Positions 35,208-45,940 are shown, numbered from the stretch's first letter. The stretch is 64,000 nucleotides of DNA from JBBSNV01 sp964458605 (GCA_964458605.1 CAYWLS010000013.1:1-64000); one strand, 5' to 3'. Program-made: numbers and translations. Notes: a model not told the origin generated them from the sequence alone.

Positions 35208-36608
35208 CTAGTAGCGATAGTGGTCCGGCTTGAACGGGCCGGTCTGCGGCACCGAGATGTACTTGGCCTGGTCGGGACGCAGCTTGGTCAGCTTGACGCC
35301 GATCTTCTCCAGATGCAGCGCCGCCACCTTCTCGTCGAGATGCTTGGGCAGGGTATAGACCTTCTTGTCGTACTTGCCCTGGTTGGTCCACAGCTCGATC
35401 TGCGCCAGGGTCTGGTTGGAGAACGACGCCGACATGACGAAGCTGGGATGGCCAGTGGCGTTGCCCAGGTTCACCAGGCGGCCTTCGGACAGCACGATGA
35501 TGCGATGGCCGTCGGGGAACTCGACCTCGTCGACCTGGGGCTTGACGTTGACCCACTTCATGTTCTTCAGGCCGGCGATCTGGATCTCGCTGTCGAAGTG
35601 GCCGATGTTGCAGACGATGGCGCGGTCTTTCATCTTGCGCATGTGGTCGAGCGTGATGACGTCGACATTGCCGGTGGCGGTGACGAAGATGTCGGCGCGC
35701 GGCGCGGCATCTTCCATGGTGGTGACCTCGTAGCCTTCCATCGCCGCCTGCAGCGCGCAGATCGGGTCGATCTCCGACACCATGACGCGGCAGCCGGCGT
35801 TGCGCAGCGAGGCGGCCGAGCCTTTGCCCACGTCACCGAAGCCCGCCACCATGGCGACCTTGCCGGCCATCATCACGTCGGTGCCGCGGCGGATGCCGTC
35901 GACCAGGCTCTCGCGGCAGCCGTAGAGATTGTCGAACTTGGACTTGGTCACCGAGTCGTTGACGTTGATCGCCGGCCACAGCAGGCGGCCTTCCTTCTCC
36001 ATGATGTAGAGACGGTGCACGCCGGTGGTGGTCTCCTCGGTGACGCCGCGGATCGCCTTGGCCAGCTTGCTGTAGAAGCCGGGCTGCGCCTTGATCCGCT
36101 TCTTGATGGCGGCGTAGAGCACCTCCTCTTCCTCGTTGGTCGGCCTGGACACCAGCTTGGCGTCCTTCTCCGCCCGCGCCCCCAGATGCACCAGCAAGGT
36201 GGCGTCGCCGCCATCGTCCAGGATCATGTTGGGCGTGCCGCCATCGGCCCATTCGAAGATGCGATGGGTGTATTCCCAATATTCCTCCAGGCTCTCGCCC
36301 TTGTAGGCGAACACCGGGGTGCCGGCCTTGGCGATGGCGGCGGCGGCATGGTCCTGGGTCGAATAGATGTTGCACGAAGCCCAGCGCACGTCGGCGCCCA
36401 GCGCCTTCAGCGTCTCGATCAGGACCGCGGTCTGGATCGTCATGTGCAGGGAGCCGGCGACGCGCGCGCCCTTGAGCGGCTTCTTCTTGCCGAATTCCTT
36501 GCGGATGGCCATCAGGCCGGGCATCTCGGTCTCGGCGATGGCGATTTCCTTGCGGCCCCAATCGGCCAGCCCGATATCCTTGACCTTGTAGTCTTCCGTC
36601 TTGGCCAT
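35208..36608 (-). CDS. ahcY: adenosylhomocysteinase
   Basis: A 466-residue SAH hydrolase that splits S-adenosylhomocysteine to adenosine and homocysteine. Features: LHMTIQTAVLIETLKALGAD, SCNIYSTQDHAAAAIAK, the NAD-binding loop VAGFGDVGKGSAASLRNAG, and the end KPDHYRY typical of the family. The N-terminal region lists GLADWGRKEIAIAETEMPGL. AAGGAGCTGACG before the ATG at 36608 is a strong binding site; frames starting further upstream are not needed. Confidence 0.98.
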   Translation of the reverse strand: MAKTEDYKVKDIGLADWGRKEIAIAETEMPGLMAIRKEFGKKKPLKGARVAGSLHMTIQTAVLIETLKALGADVRWASCNIYSTQDHAAAAIAKAGTPVFAYKGESLEEYWEYTHRIFEWADGGTPNMILDDGGDATLLVHLGARAEKDAKLVSRPTNEEEEVLYAAIKKRIKAQPGFYSKLAKAIRGVTEETTTGVHRLYIMEKEGRLLWPAINVNDSVTKSKFDNLYGCRESLVDGIRRGTDVMMAGKVAMVAGFGDVGKGSAASLRNAGCRVMVSEIDPICALQAAMEGYEVTTMEDAAPRADIFVTATGNVDVITLDHMRKMKDRAIVCNIGHFDSEIQIAGLKNMKWVNVKPQVDEVEFPDGHRIIVLSEGRLVNLGNATGHPSFVMSASFSNQTLAQIELWTNQGKYDKKVYTLPKHLDEKVAALHLEKIGVKLTKLRPDQAKYISVPQTGPFKPDHYRY

Positions 36609-36722
36609 CGTCAGCTCCTTGGAATGCCGTGGTGGTGCGGCCACGCCTATAGCAGCGCCGCCGGGGCCGGACAATGGCCGGACCGGCGCATATAAAGCGG
36701 GCTTTATCCGCGATTTTTCCGC

Positions 36723-37016
36723 TTACTCTTTTTCGCCGAAGCGGCTGGCCACCAGCTGGCACAGCGCTTCGAGCGCGTCCGCGGCCTGGCGGCCGGAGCC
36801 GCGCAGGACGATGTCGTTGCCCTTGCCGGCAGCCAGCATCATCAGACCCATGATCGACAGCGCCGAGACCTCGTTCTCGCCATTGCCGACGGTGACGGCG
36901 GCATCGAAGGTGCCGGCCAGGCGCACGAATTTCGCCGCCGCCCGGGCATGCAGGCCACGCTGGTTGACGATGGTGATGGTGCGGGTAAGCGACGGGGCGA
37001 CCGCGACGGCGTTCAC
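36723..37016 (-). CDS. ptsH: phosphocarrier protein HPr
   Basis: A 97-residue HPr. The phosphorylated histidine is in NQRGLHARAAAKFVRL and the regulatory serine, target of the HprK kinase encoded nearby, is in EVSALSIMGLMMLAAGKGND. The start is GTG, overlapping the EIIA stop as GTGA. There is no sugar permease in the window, so the phosphorelay is probably regulatory. Confidence 0.95.
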   Translation of the reverse strand: MNAVAVAPSLTRTITIVNQRGLHARAAAKFVRLAGTFDAAVTVGNGENEVSALSIMGLMMLAAGKGNDIVLRGSGRQAADALEALCQLVASRFGEKE

Positions 37017-37420
37017 GACGCCTCCTTGGCCAGCAGCTTGGAGGCCACGTTGATGTATTTGCGGCCCGCTTCCTGAGCCGCCAGCACGGCCTGGCCGAGC
37101 GGCATGGAATTGCGCGCGCTGGCCAGCTTGATCAGCATCGGCAGGTTGACCCCGGCGATGACCTCGACATTGGCGCGGTCGATCACCGAGATGGCGAGGT
37201 TCGACGGCGTGCCGCCGAACATGTCGGTCAGCAGCACCACGCCCTGGCCCGAATCGCACTCGCCGATCCGGTCGATGATCTCCTGGCGACGCGCTTCCAT
37301 GTTGTCCTCGGGTCCGATGCAAACGCCCGCCACCTGGCGTTGCGGCCCGACGACATGTTCCAAAGCGGCGATGAACTCAGCCGCAAGCCGGCCATGGGTG
37401 ACCAGCACCATACCGATCAT
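37013..37420 (-). CDS. manX: PTS EIIA component, mannose type
   Basis: A 135-residue EIIA of the mannose family. The phosphorylated His9 is in MVLVTHGRLAAEFIAAL. The second signature is VVLLTDMFGGTPSNLAISVI. In alphaproteobacteria this protein, with HPr and HprK, forms a regulatory phosphorelay linked to the ChvGI system. It is located 12 bp after rapZ. Confidence 0.92.
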   Translation of the reverse strand: MIGMVLVTHGRLAAEFIAALEHVVGPQRQVAGVCIGPEDNMEARRQEIIDRIGECDSGQGVVLLTDMFGGTPSNLAISVIDRANVEVIAGVNLPMLIKLASARNSMPLGQAVLAAQEAGRKYINVASKLLAKEAS

Positions 37421-37432
37421 GCACAGAACTCC

Positions 37433-38356
37433 CTAAGACCGCTCCCCCATATCGGCATCGGCGGCCACCGCCTGCGGCGGCGAAGCAAGATCGCGATGCG
37501 CCAGCGATACGCGCGCGCCCTGTCCGCCCAGCCACGCGGCCAATTCCTCGGCCACCTTGACCGACCGATGCCGACCGCCGGTGCAACCGACGGCCACGGT
37601 CAGGTAGCTCTTGCCCTCTTTTTCGAAGCGGGGCAAGAGCGGGAAAATCAGACCCTTGATTCCATTGATAAATCCGCCATAGCCGGGATCGGCTTCGACG
37701 TAGTCGCGTACCGCCTTGTCCCGCCCGTCGAGCGGTCTGAGCGCGGCCACGTAGTGGGGGTTGGCCAGGAAGCGACAATCGAACACCAGATCGGCCTCGC
37801 GCGGCAGGCCGCGGCGATAGGCGAACGACACCACGAACACGTTCAAGCCCGCGCCGCGCTCGATCGCGTAGTGCCCGCCCAGCACCCGCTTCAGGTCCGC
37901 CGCGGTCAGCAGCGAGGTGTCGATCACCAGATCGGCCGCATCGCGCCATGGCGAGAGGATGCGGCGCTCCTCGACGATGCCGTCGATCACCGGCCGGTCG
38001 GCGGCCAGCGGGTGACGCCGGCGCGTTTCGGTATAGCGGCGCAGCAGCACGTCGTTGTCGCAATCGAGGAACAGAAGATGGGGCCGCACATCGTTGCGCG
38101 CCCGCAGGCGTTCGAGTTCGGCCAGGAAGGGGGCAATGGCGAAGTCCCTGGTGCGCACGTCCAGGCCCAGCGCCAGCGGCCTGCCCTGCGCCGCCGCCGA
38201 CGGCCGCGCCAGGTCGGGCAGCAGCGACAGCGGCAGGTTGTCGACCGCTTCGTAGCCGAGATCCTCCAGCGCCTTGAGCGCGGTGGCGCGGCCGGCGCCG
38301 GACAGGCCGGTGACCAGCACCAGGCTGCGGGCGACGGACGGCTTTGGATCGGGCAT
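37433..38356 (-). CDS. rapZ: RNase adapter RapZ family protein (P-loop)
   Basis: A 307-residue protein. N-terminal P-loop VLVTGLSGAGRATALKALED (about 13-32), in which the usual Lys of the Walker A is Arg, as I know from many alphaproteobacterial homologues. Then LGYEAVDNLPLSLLPDL. The C-terminal domain ends with YLTVAVGCTGGRHRSVKVAE, the substrate-binding signature. E. coli RapZ senses glucosamine-6-phosphate; the alphaproteobacterial role is less clear. It lies between hprK and EIIA. Confidence 0.93.
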   Translation of the reverse strand: MPDPKPSVARSLVLVTGLSGAGRATALKALEDLGYEAVDNLPLSLLPDLARPSAAAQGRPLALGLDVRTRDFAIAPFLAELERLRARNDVRPHLLFLDCDNDVLLRRYTETRRRHPLAADRPVIDGIVEERRILSPWRDAADLVIDTSLLTAADLKRVLGGHYAIERGAGLNVFVVSFAYRRGLPREADLVFDCRFLANPHYVAALRPLDGRDKAVRDYVEADPGYGGFINGIKGLIFPLLPRFEKEGKSYLTVAVGCTGGRHRSVKVAEELAAWLGGQGARVSLAHRDLASPPQAVAADADMGERS

Positions 38357-38363
38357 GGACCGA

Positions 38364-38828
38364 TTATCGAGCCGCCAGCGTTTTGAGCGCAAGCCGCAGC
38401 TTGGCCGGCGCCGACGGCTCGAGCCCGGCCAGCCGCAGCAGCGGCAGCGAAACTCCAAGCATCTGGTAGCGTGCCGGCTCGGGCAGGCGCTCGACCCGAT
38501 CGGGCGTCACCAGCTCGGCCGCCAGCACGATCGGCGCGCGCTGCGTGACCTGGCCGCCGTCGAGCTTGACGATGCCCAGGCCGCGCACCTCCATCCGGCC
38601 CAGCAGCACGGCGGGCGCGCTGGCCAGCAGGCGGCCAGCCTTGACGCTCAGCACGGTCTGGTCGTCGGCCACCAGCCGCGCCAGTTCGGTCTGGGGCCGT
38701 GCCGGCTGGTCGATCAGGCGCAGCGCCAGATCCGATTTGCCGCTGCCCGAGGGGCCCAGCAGCAGCACGCCCGAACGGCCGATGGCGACGGCAGTGGCGT
38801 GGACGGTGACGCTGGCGGGCGCAATCAT
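38364..38828 (-). CDS. hprK: HPr kinase/phosphorylase, short alphaproteobacterial form
   Basis: A 154-residue protein consisting only of the kinase domain: Walker A VLLLGPSGSGKSDLALRLID (about 21-40) and the HprK motif LGRMEVRGLGIVKLDGGQV. The N-terminal domain of Gram-positive HprK is absent, as usual for alphaproteobacteria. It phosphorylates HPr on serine. The ATG at 38828 suits the family; the frame is open further upstream but reads into the next gene's promoter region. Confidence 0.93.
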   Translation of the reverse strand: MIAPASVTVHATAVAIGRSGVLLLGPSGSGKSDLALRLIDQPARPQTELARLVADDQTVLSVKAGRLLASAPAVLLGRMEVRGLGIVKLDGGQVTQRAPIVLAAELVTPDRVERLPEPARYQMLGVSLPLLRLAGLEPSAPAKLRLALKTLAAR

Positions 38829-38938
38829 GCCGCCAAGCCTGGGCTGGCTCGCGCGCAAAATCAATCGCCCGCGCTTGACAGGTTGCAGAGCCGAGCGTTT
38901 TGTCACGCCGCGCACAACCAATCCGCCGGCCGCCCCGC

Positions 38939-39868
38939 ATGGAAATCGTTCTGCAGATCGCCACCATCCTGGCCCCGGTGTTCATCCTGGCCGGCATCGG
39001 CTATGGCTGGTGCAAGCTCGGCATGCCGTTCGACAGCGAGATGGTGACCCTGCTGGTCACCAACCTGGCGACGCCCTGCCTGATCTTTTCCACCCTGGCC
39101 AAGCTCGAGATCAGTCCCGATGCGTTCGGCGAGATCGCGCTGGCGGCGGTGCTGTGCGGCGTGGGCTTCGCCATTCTGGGCCGCATCGCGCTGGCGTTCC
39201 TGAAACTGCCCGCGCATTCCTACCTGCCGGCGCTGATGTTCCCCAACACCGGCAATCTCGGCCTGCCGCTCTGCCTGTTCGCCTTCGGGCCGGCCGGGCT
39301 GGCGCTGGCGCTGGGCTGCTTCACGGTGGCCTCGTTCACCCAGTTCACCATCGGCATGGCGCTGGCCGCCGGCGAATGGTCGGTCAAGCGGCTGCTGCGC
39401 ACGCCGATCATCTACGCGCTGGCGGTGGCGCTGGCCTTCATGCTGACGCATACGACGCCGCCCGCCTGGCTGATCAACACCACCAACCTGATGGGGGGCG
39501 TGGCGATCCCGCTGATGATCACGGCGCTGGGCGTGTCGCTGGCCCAACTGCGCGTGACCCGCCTGCCGCTGGCGCTCGGCCTGTCGCTGGTGCGGGTGGC
39601 GGGCGGCTTCGCCATCGGCTGGGGCGTGGCCAGCGCGATGGGCCTGGACGGCGCCAGCCGTGGCGTGCTGATGATCCAGGCCAGCATGCCGACCGCCGTG
39701 TTCAACTACCTGTTCGCGCTGCGCTATCGCCGCCAGCCGGCCGACGTGGCGGGCGTGATCGTGATCTCGACCCTGATCGTGTTCGCCATCCTGCCGCTGC
39801 TGCTGCTGCTGGTGCTGCCCGATGGCGGAGGAGCGAACGGCGGCGCGGTCACGCCGCCGGCAAGGTGA
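38939..39868 (+). CDS. AEC family transporter (auxin efflux carrier-like)
   Basis: A 309-residue membrane protein with about ten hydrophobic segments arranged in two repeats. FPNTGNLGLPLCLFAFG and LMIQASMPTAVFNYLFAL are the AEC-type crossover signatures. It is a predicted secondary transporter for organic anions or auxin-like compounds. It lies on the plus strand between hprK and chvG. Its end overlaps the chvG end by 20 bp (convergent). Confidence 0.88.
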   Translation: MEIVLQIATILAPVFILAGIGYGWCKLGMPFDSEMVTLLVTNLATPCLIFSTLAKLEISPDAFGEIALAAVLCGVGFAILGRIALAFLKLPAHSYLPALMFPNTGNLGLPLCLFAFGPAGLALALGCFTVASFTQFTIGMALAAGEWSVKRLLRTPIIYALAVALAFMLTHTTPPAWLINTTNLMGGVAIPLMITALGVSLAQLRVTRLPLALGLSLVRVAGGFAIGWGVASAMGLDGASRGVLMIQASMPTAVFNYLFALRYRRQPADVAGVIVISTLIVFAILPLLLLLVLPDGGGANGGAVTPPAR

Positions 39869-41618
39869 CGGTGAAGCGCGCACCCAGCGTCTTGCCTGCG
39901 GCGTCGCGCCGGTTGGCGGCGACGATGCTGCCGCCATAGGTGTCGACGATCTGCTTGGCGATCGACAGGCCCAGGCCCGAATGCTTGCCGAACGCCTCGG
40001 CGGCGGGCCGCTCGCTGTAGAAGCGGTCGAAGATCGCCTCCAGCTTGTTGTCGGGGATGCCCGGGCCGTCGTCCTCGACGGTGGCCACGATCAGGCCGCC
40101 GTCGCGCGCCAGCCCGACCGTCACCTTGCCGCCGGTCGGGCTGAACGACAGGGCGTTCTCGATCAGGTTGTTGAACACCTGGCTGAAGCGACCTTCCTGG
40201 CCGCGCACCACGAAAGGCGCCCTGCCCGAGGGCACGAACTCGACGGCAATGCGCTGGTCGGAGCCTTGCGCGCCGTAGATGCCGACCATGCGCTCGAGCA
40301 GGCCGCCCAGATCGACCGCGGCGGTGTCGACCCGCATCAGCTCGGCATCCAGCCGCGACGCCAGCGAGATGTCGCTGATCAACCGGTTCAGCCGGTTGAC
40401 GTCGTCCAGCACGATGGCCATCAGCTTGGCGCGCTGCTCCGGGTTCTCGATGCGCGAGGCGGTTTCGACCGCCGAGCGCAGCGAGGTCAGCGGATTCTTC
40501 AGCTCGTGCGCCACGTCGGCGGCGAAGCTTTCGATCGCGCCCATGCGCTTCCACAAGGTGTTGGTCATCTCGTGCAAGGCCAGCGACAGATCGCCGATCT
40601 CGTCGCGCCGATCCGACAGGTCGGGAATGGTGGGTTCCCCGCCATCGGCCGAGCGCACGCGCTGCGCGGCGGCCGCCAGCAGGCGGATCGGCCGGGCAAT
40701 GGTGCCGGCGAGGTAGAGCGACAGCAGCACGGTGGCGATCAGCGCCACCAGCGACACCTTGAGGATGTCGAGGCGCACCTGGCGCAGGCTCGAGGCGATC
40801 GAGGCGTCGTCGTGCGACAGCAGCAGCGCGCCCAACACTTCCTTGTAGCGCTGCACCGGCACCGCCACCGACAGGATGCGCCGGTCGCGCCGATCGGTGC
40901 GGATGGCGCTGGCGATGCCGCCGCGCAGGGCGACCACGACCTCCTCGTAGTCGCGCGCCAGCTGCACCGCCGATTCGCTGTAGGCGGGATAGGTGTGGCG
41001 GCGATAGGACAGCAGCGAATCGAACCAGGCGCCGATATGGTCGAGCCAGTCGGTCCAGGACGGCGGCTCGGGCGGCGGCAATTCGCTGACCTCGATATGC
41101 TGGGCGCCCAGGCCGGGCAGGTTCAGCGAATCGGCGATCAGCTCGTTGGTCGGCAGGAACAGCCGCGCCCGCACCCCGGTGGGCTGGATCAGCCGCACCA
41201 CCATCTGGCGCGACAGTTCCGGATCGAGCCGCTGGCTGGTATTGGCCAGTCCGCGCGTGGCGCCTTCGCCCAGACCGGCCGCGACGATCTCCGCCTGCAC
41301 GCGCAGCGCGGAGATCTCGCTCTCCAGCAGTTCCTCCTCGTACTGGTCGAGGAAGAACACGCCGCCGATCAGCATGGCCAGCGGCAGCATGTTCAGCACC
41401 AGGATGCGACGCGTCAGCGGCGAGAAACGACGCTTCTTGAAACGGCGCTTGCGCTTCTTGGCCGGCGCGCCGGCAGACGCTCCCGTCGGTGCCCCGGTTG
41501 GCGCCCCCGTCGGCGCATCGTCGCGCGGGTCGGGTGGGTCGGCGGGCGCATCGGCCGGCGCCGACACGGCATCGCGGCGCGCCGCGTCGGCCGACGCGGC
41601 GGCGTCTTGATCGGCCAA
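39849..41618 (-). CDS. chvG: sensor histidine kinase, ChvG/ExoS type
   Basis: About 589 residues. Cytoplasmic Pro/Ala/Arg-rich start, TM1 (ILVLNMLPLAMLIGGVFFLD), a periplasmic sensor region, TM2 (VSLVALIATVLLSLYLAG) and a HAMP segment (TIARPIRLLAAAAQRVR), then HisKA with FAADVAHELKNPLTSLRSAV and the ATPase domain: FNNLIENALSFSPTGGKVTV, VEDDGPGIPDN and HSGLGLSIAKQIVDTYGG. It controls envelope and acid/symbiosis genes in relatives. The start is uncertain: TTG at 41618, ten bases after the chvI stop, is preferred; TTG at 41681 would overlap chvI. Confidence 0.92.
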   Translation of the reverse strand: MADQDAAASADAARRDAVSAPADAPADPPDPRDDAPTGAPTGAPTGASAGAPAKKRKRRFKKRRFSPLTRRILVLNMLPLAMLIGGVFFLDQYEEELLESEISALRVQAEIVAAGLGEGATRGLANTSQRLDPELSRQMVVRLIQPTGVRARLFLPTNELIADSLNLPGLGAQHIEVSELPPPEPPSWTDWLDHIGAWFDSLLSYRRHTYPAYSESAVQLARDYEEVVVALRGGIASAIRTDRRDRRILSVAVPVQRYKEVLGALLLSHDDASIASSLRQVRLDILKVSLVALIATVLLSLYLAGTIARPIRLLAAAAQRVRSADGGEPTIPDLSDRRDEIGDLSLALHEMTNTLWKRMGAIESFAADVAHELKNPLTSLRSAVETASRIENPEQRAKLMAIVLDDVNRLNRLISDISLASRLDAELMRVDTAAVDLGGLLERMVGIYGAQGSDQRIAVEFVPSGRAPFVVRGQEGRFSQVFNNLIENALSFSPTGGKVTVGLARDGGLIVATVEDDGPGIPDNKLEAIFDRFYSERPAAEAFGKHSGLGLSIAKQIVDTYGGSIVAANRRDAAGKTLGARFTVTLPAA

Positions 41619-41628
41619 GCCGGCCCGC

Positions 41629-42324
41629 TCAGTTCTCGCGGTAGCGATAGCCGATGCCGTAGAGGGTTTCGATCTGGTCAAAATTGCCGTCGACCTCGCG
41701 GAACTTCTTGCGCAGCCGCTTGATGTGGCTGTCGATCGTGCGGTCGTCCACGTAAATCGTCTCGCCGTAGGCGGCGTCCATCAGCTGGTCGCGGTTCTTC
41801 ACATGGCCTGGCCGCTCGGCGAGCGACTTCAGGATCAGGAACTCGGTGACGGTCAGCGCCACCGGCTTGTCCTGCCAGGTGCAAAGATGGCGCGACGGAT
41901 CGAGCGTCAGGTCGCCGCGCACGATGGCGTCGGTCGCCTTGACGCCCTTGTCGCTGCCGGCATCGCTACGCCGCAACAGGGCGCGGATGCGCTCCAGCAG
42001 CAGACGCTGGGAGAACGGCTTGGTGATGTAGTCGTCGGCGCCCATGCGCAGGCCCAGCACCTCGTCGATCTCGTCGTCCTTGGAGGTGAGGAAGATCACC
42101 GGGATGGCGGTGGTCTTGCGCAGCCGGTTGAGCAGCTCCATGCCGTCCATGCGCGGCATCTTGATGTCGAGGATGGCGAGGTCGGGCGGATCGGCGGTGA
42201 TGCCCTCGAGCGCCGCCGCGCCGTCGTTGTAGGTGCGCACGGTGAAGCCTTCGGCTTCCAGCGTCATCGACACCGAGGTCAGGATGTTGCGGTCGTCGTC
42301 GACCAAGGCAATGGTTTTGCGCAA
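41629..42324 (-). CDS. chvI: response regulator, ChvI type (OmpR family)
   Basis: A 231-residue regulator. Receiver: IALVDDDRNILTSVSMTLEA, phosphorylated Asp in DLAILDIKMPRMDGMELLNR, Lys in GADDYITKPFSQR. Winged-helix DNA-binding domain with TVTEFLILKSLAERPGHVKN and DDRTIDSHIKRLRKKFREVD. The TTG at 42324 preceded by AGGAGG is the best start; a longer frame exists upstream. It pairs with chvG immediately downstream. Confidence 0.95.
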   Translation of the reverse strand: MRKTIALVDDDRNILTSVSMTLEAEGFTVRTYNDGAAALEGITADPPDLAILDIKMPRMDGMELLNRLRKTTAIPVIFLTSKDDEIDEVLGLRMGADDYITKPFSQRLLLERIRALLRRSDAGSDKGVKATDAIVRGDLTLDPSRHLCTWQDKPVALTVTEFLILKSLAERPGHVKNRDQLMDAAYGETIYVDDRTIDSHIKRLRKKFREVDGNFDQIETLYGIGYRYREN

Positions 42325-42507
42325 GTTTTCCGTCCTCCTGCAGGGCCGCGGCGCCAGTGTGCCCCTTGTTGTGACCATATCATGGCGACGAATCAAGCCG
42401 AATGCGGCAGCCCGGATTCCGGCCAATCCGCCGCCCTGGTCCGGCTCCCGGGCGATCGCCGGCGGCGCCCTTGCCGGCGGGCCGCCAGACGCCGATACTT
42501 CCTCATT

Positions 42508-42702
42508 ATGAGCCGACCGATCGCCCGCCCCGCCGAGCCGCTTGCGCCCGCCGTTTCGGCGCGCAGCCGCCAGCGTCGTGCCGCCGCGATGGCCGGGCTG
42601 CTGGGATTGGCGCTGATCTTCGTCGCCGGTTTCGCCAGCATGCCCGCCGTGCACGACGCCGCCCATGACGGACGTCATTCGGCGGCCTTTCCCTGCCATT
42701 GA
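42508..42702 (+). CDS. cbtB: CbtB, small cobalt transporter subunit
   Basis: A 64-residue protein with one membrane segment (MAGLLGLALIFVAGFASM) and a His-rich C-terminus (HDAAHDGRHSAAFPCH) as is typical of CbtB. The C-terminal His motif probably binds the metal. The TGA stop overlaps the TTG start of cbtA (TTGA). No clear cobalamin riboswitch was seen upstream. Confidence 0.88.
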   Translation: MSRPIARPAEPLAPAVSARSRQRRAAAMAGLLGLALIFVAGFASMPAVHDAAHDGRHSAAFPCH

Positions 42703-43424
42703 CCGACGCCCTCGACATCGGCCGCGGCCGTCCCCTGGCCGGCATTCTGACCGCGGCGCTGATCGCGGGCCTGATCGCCGGGCTGCTGGCGACCGCGCTG
42801 CAGGCCATCTGGGTGTGGCCGCTGATCGCCCAGGCCGAACTCTACGAACAGGCGGCCGAGCACGGCACGACCCACGGCGCGGCCGGTCACGATCACGCCG
42901 ATGCGCCGGTTTCGCCCGTCAAGCGCGTGGCGTTGAGCGTGTTGACCGATATCGCGGTGGGCGTGGGCTTTGCCCTGCTGACGGCTGCGGCCATGGTGCT
43001 GGCCGGCAGAAGGCTGGGCTGGCGCCGCGGGCTGATCTGGGGCGCGGCCGGCTATGCGGCGGTGGTGCTGGCCCCCGCGCTCGGACTGCCGCCCGTGCCG
43101 CCCGGCGTGGCGAGCGGACCGCTCGAGGCGCGGCAGGTCTGGTGGATCGCCACCGTGCTGTGCAGCATCGCGGGCCTGGCGCTGATCCTGCTGGGACGGG
43201 GCCGCCTGCGCTTCCATGCCATCGCCGCCGGGCTGGTGCTGATCGCGCTGCCTCATGTGGTGGGCGCGCCGGTCGGCCCGGCGATGGACCCGACCGGCGG
43301 CGGCGCGCCGCTCGAGCTGCGCCGGCATTTCGCCGCCGTCGTGTTGTCGACGACCTTGCCGGTGTGGCTGCTTACCGGCGGCTTGTTGGGAGGGCTGCTG
43401 CCGCGCTGTCTACGGCAATCATGA
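42699..43424 (+). CDS. cbtA: CbtA, cobalt transporter subunit
   Basis: A 241-residue membrane protein with about six hydrophobic segments; the first is LTAALIAGLIAGLLATALQA. A metal-binding loop HGTTHGAAGHDHADAP follows it. CbtA is the predicted permease of the cobalt importer. Start TTG 42699, coupled to cbtB. Its stop overlaps the next gene's ATG (ATGA), so the three genes form an operon. Confidence 0.9.
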   Translation: MTDALDIGRGRPLAGILTAALIAGLIAGLLATALQAIWVWPLIAQAELYEQAAEHGTTHGAAGHDHADAPVSPVKRVALSVLTDIAVGVGFALLTAAAMVLAGRRLGWRRGLIWGAAGYAAVVLAPALGLPPVPPGVASGPLEARQVWWIATVLCSIAGLALILLGRGRLRFHAIAAGLVLIALPHVVGAPVGPAMDPTGGGAPLELRRHFAAVVLSTTLPVWLLTGGLLGGLLPRCLRQS

Positions 43425-44146
43425 GCAAACCCGATCCCGACGTGCTGGCACGTCAATTGTTGCGGCGTGCCGACCGCGCGGCGCTGGGCGTGGCCTTGGC
43501 CGAAGGCGACCAGCGCCGCCCCTATGTCTCCCTGGTGCTGCTGGCGGTCGATCACGACCTGGCGCCGATCCTGCTGATCTCGGCCTTGGCCGAGCACAGC
43601 AAGGCGATCATGGGCGACGAGCGGGTGTCGCTGCTGATCGACGGCACGGCCGGGCTCGAACGGCCGCTGACCGGGACGCGGCTCAGCCTGGTGGGACGCG
43701 CCGTCAAATCCGACGAGCCCCGGCTGCGCGCCCGCTACCTGGCCCGTCACCCCGATGCCGCCGGCTATGCCGGCTTCAAGGATTTCGCGTTCTATCGGGT
43801 CGCGATCGAGCGCGGCCACCTGGTGGCCGGCTTCGGCATGATCCGCTGGCTGGACGGGGCCGCCCTCCGCATACCGGATGCGCTGGCCGAGAGGCTGATC
43901 GAGGCCGAAGCCGGCATCGTCGCGCATATGAACGAGGATCACGCCGACGCCCTCGACCTCTATGCCAACCGGCTGCTGAGCCTGCCGGGTCAGGGCTGGC
44001 GCATGAGCGGCATCGACCGCGACGGCTTCGATCTGCGGCTGGGGGGCCAGGTCGCCCGGCTCGATTTCGCCGAGCCGGTCAGCGATGCCGATGCCGCCCG
44101 CCAGAGCCTCGTTTCGCTGGTCAAAAGAGCGCGGCAAACTCCATGA
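43421..44146 (+). CDS. HugZ-family heme-related protein (PNPOx fold with DUF2470)
   Basis: A 241-residue protein with an FMN-binding split-barrel fold: PYVSLVLLAVDHDLAPILLI (first strands), DERVSLLIDG, and a C-terminal DUF2470 domain with VAHMNEDHADALDLYA. HugZ-type proteins bind or degrade heme. It is ATGA-coupled to cbtA. Whether it serves heme, cobalamin or siroheme-like compounds here is open. Confidence 0.85.
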   Translation: MSKPDPDVLARQLLRRADRAALGVALAEGDQRRPYVSLVLLAVDHDLAPILLISALAEHSKAIMGDERVSLLIDGTAGLERPLTGTRLSLVGRAVKSDEPRLRARYLARHPDAAGYAGFKDFAFYRVAIERGHLVAGFGMIRWLDGAALRIPDALAERLIEAEAGIVAHMNEDHADALDLYANRLLSLPGQGWRMSGIDRDGFDLRLGGQVARLDFAEPVSDADAARQSLVSLVKRARQTP

Positions 44147-44236
44147 AACCGCCTCAGTTTCGACCCGTTTCTACAGAGAATGCCGGCCCGACGCGGCGCC
44201 CTGCTGCGTTTATTCACACGACAGCCGCCGGCTTGC

Positions 44237-44265
44237 TTGCCCGGCCGGGGCCGCGAGGGTAATTT
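44237..44265 (+). promoter_or_regulatory. possible sigma-70 promoter of pckA
   Basis: TTGCCC (44237-44242) and TAATTT (44260-44265) are separated by 17 bp, 65 bp before the GTG start. Between it and the start lies a 7-bp hairpin (44297-44313, GGGGCCG-CAA-CGGCCCC). Confidence 0.4.
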
Positions 44266-44329
44266 CCCGGCAATTTTTCAGCAGCCAAAGAGTCACGGGG
44301 CCGCAACGGCCCCATTCGGGAGGATCGAC

Positions 44330-45940
<1,611 letters not shown>

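Noticed and set aside
36690..36712. Small palindrome ATAAAGC-GG-GCTTTAT after ptsH
   Set aside because: The stem is AT-rich at its ends, only seven pairs, and there is no T-run, so a terminator call is not supported.
42325..42507. Possible cobalamin riboswitch before cbtB
   Set aside because: The gap is only about 180 bp and I could not find a convincing B12 box or the conserved core; AAGCCGAATGCGGCAGCC is only a loose match. A covariance-model search would decide.
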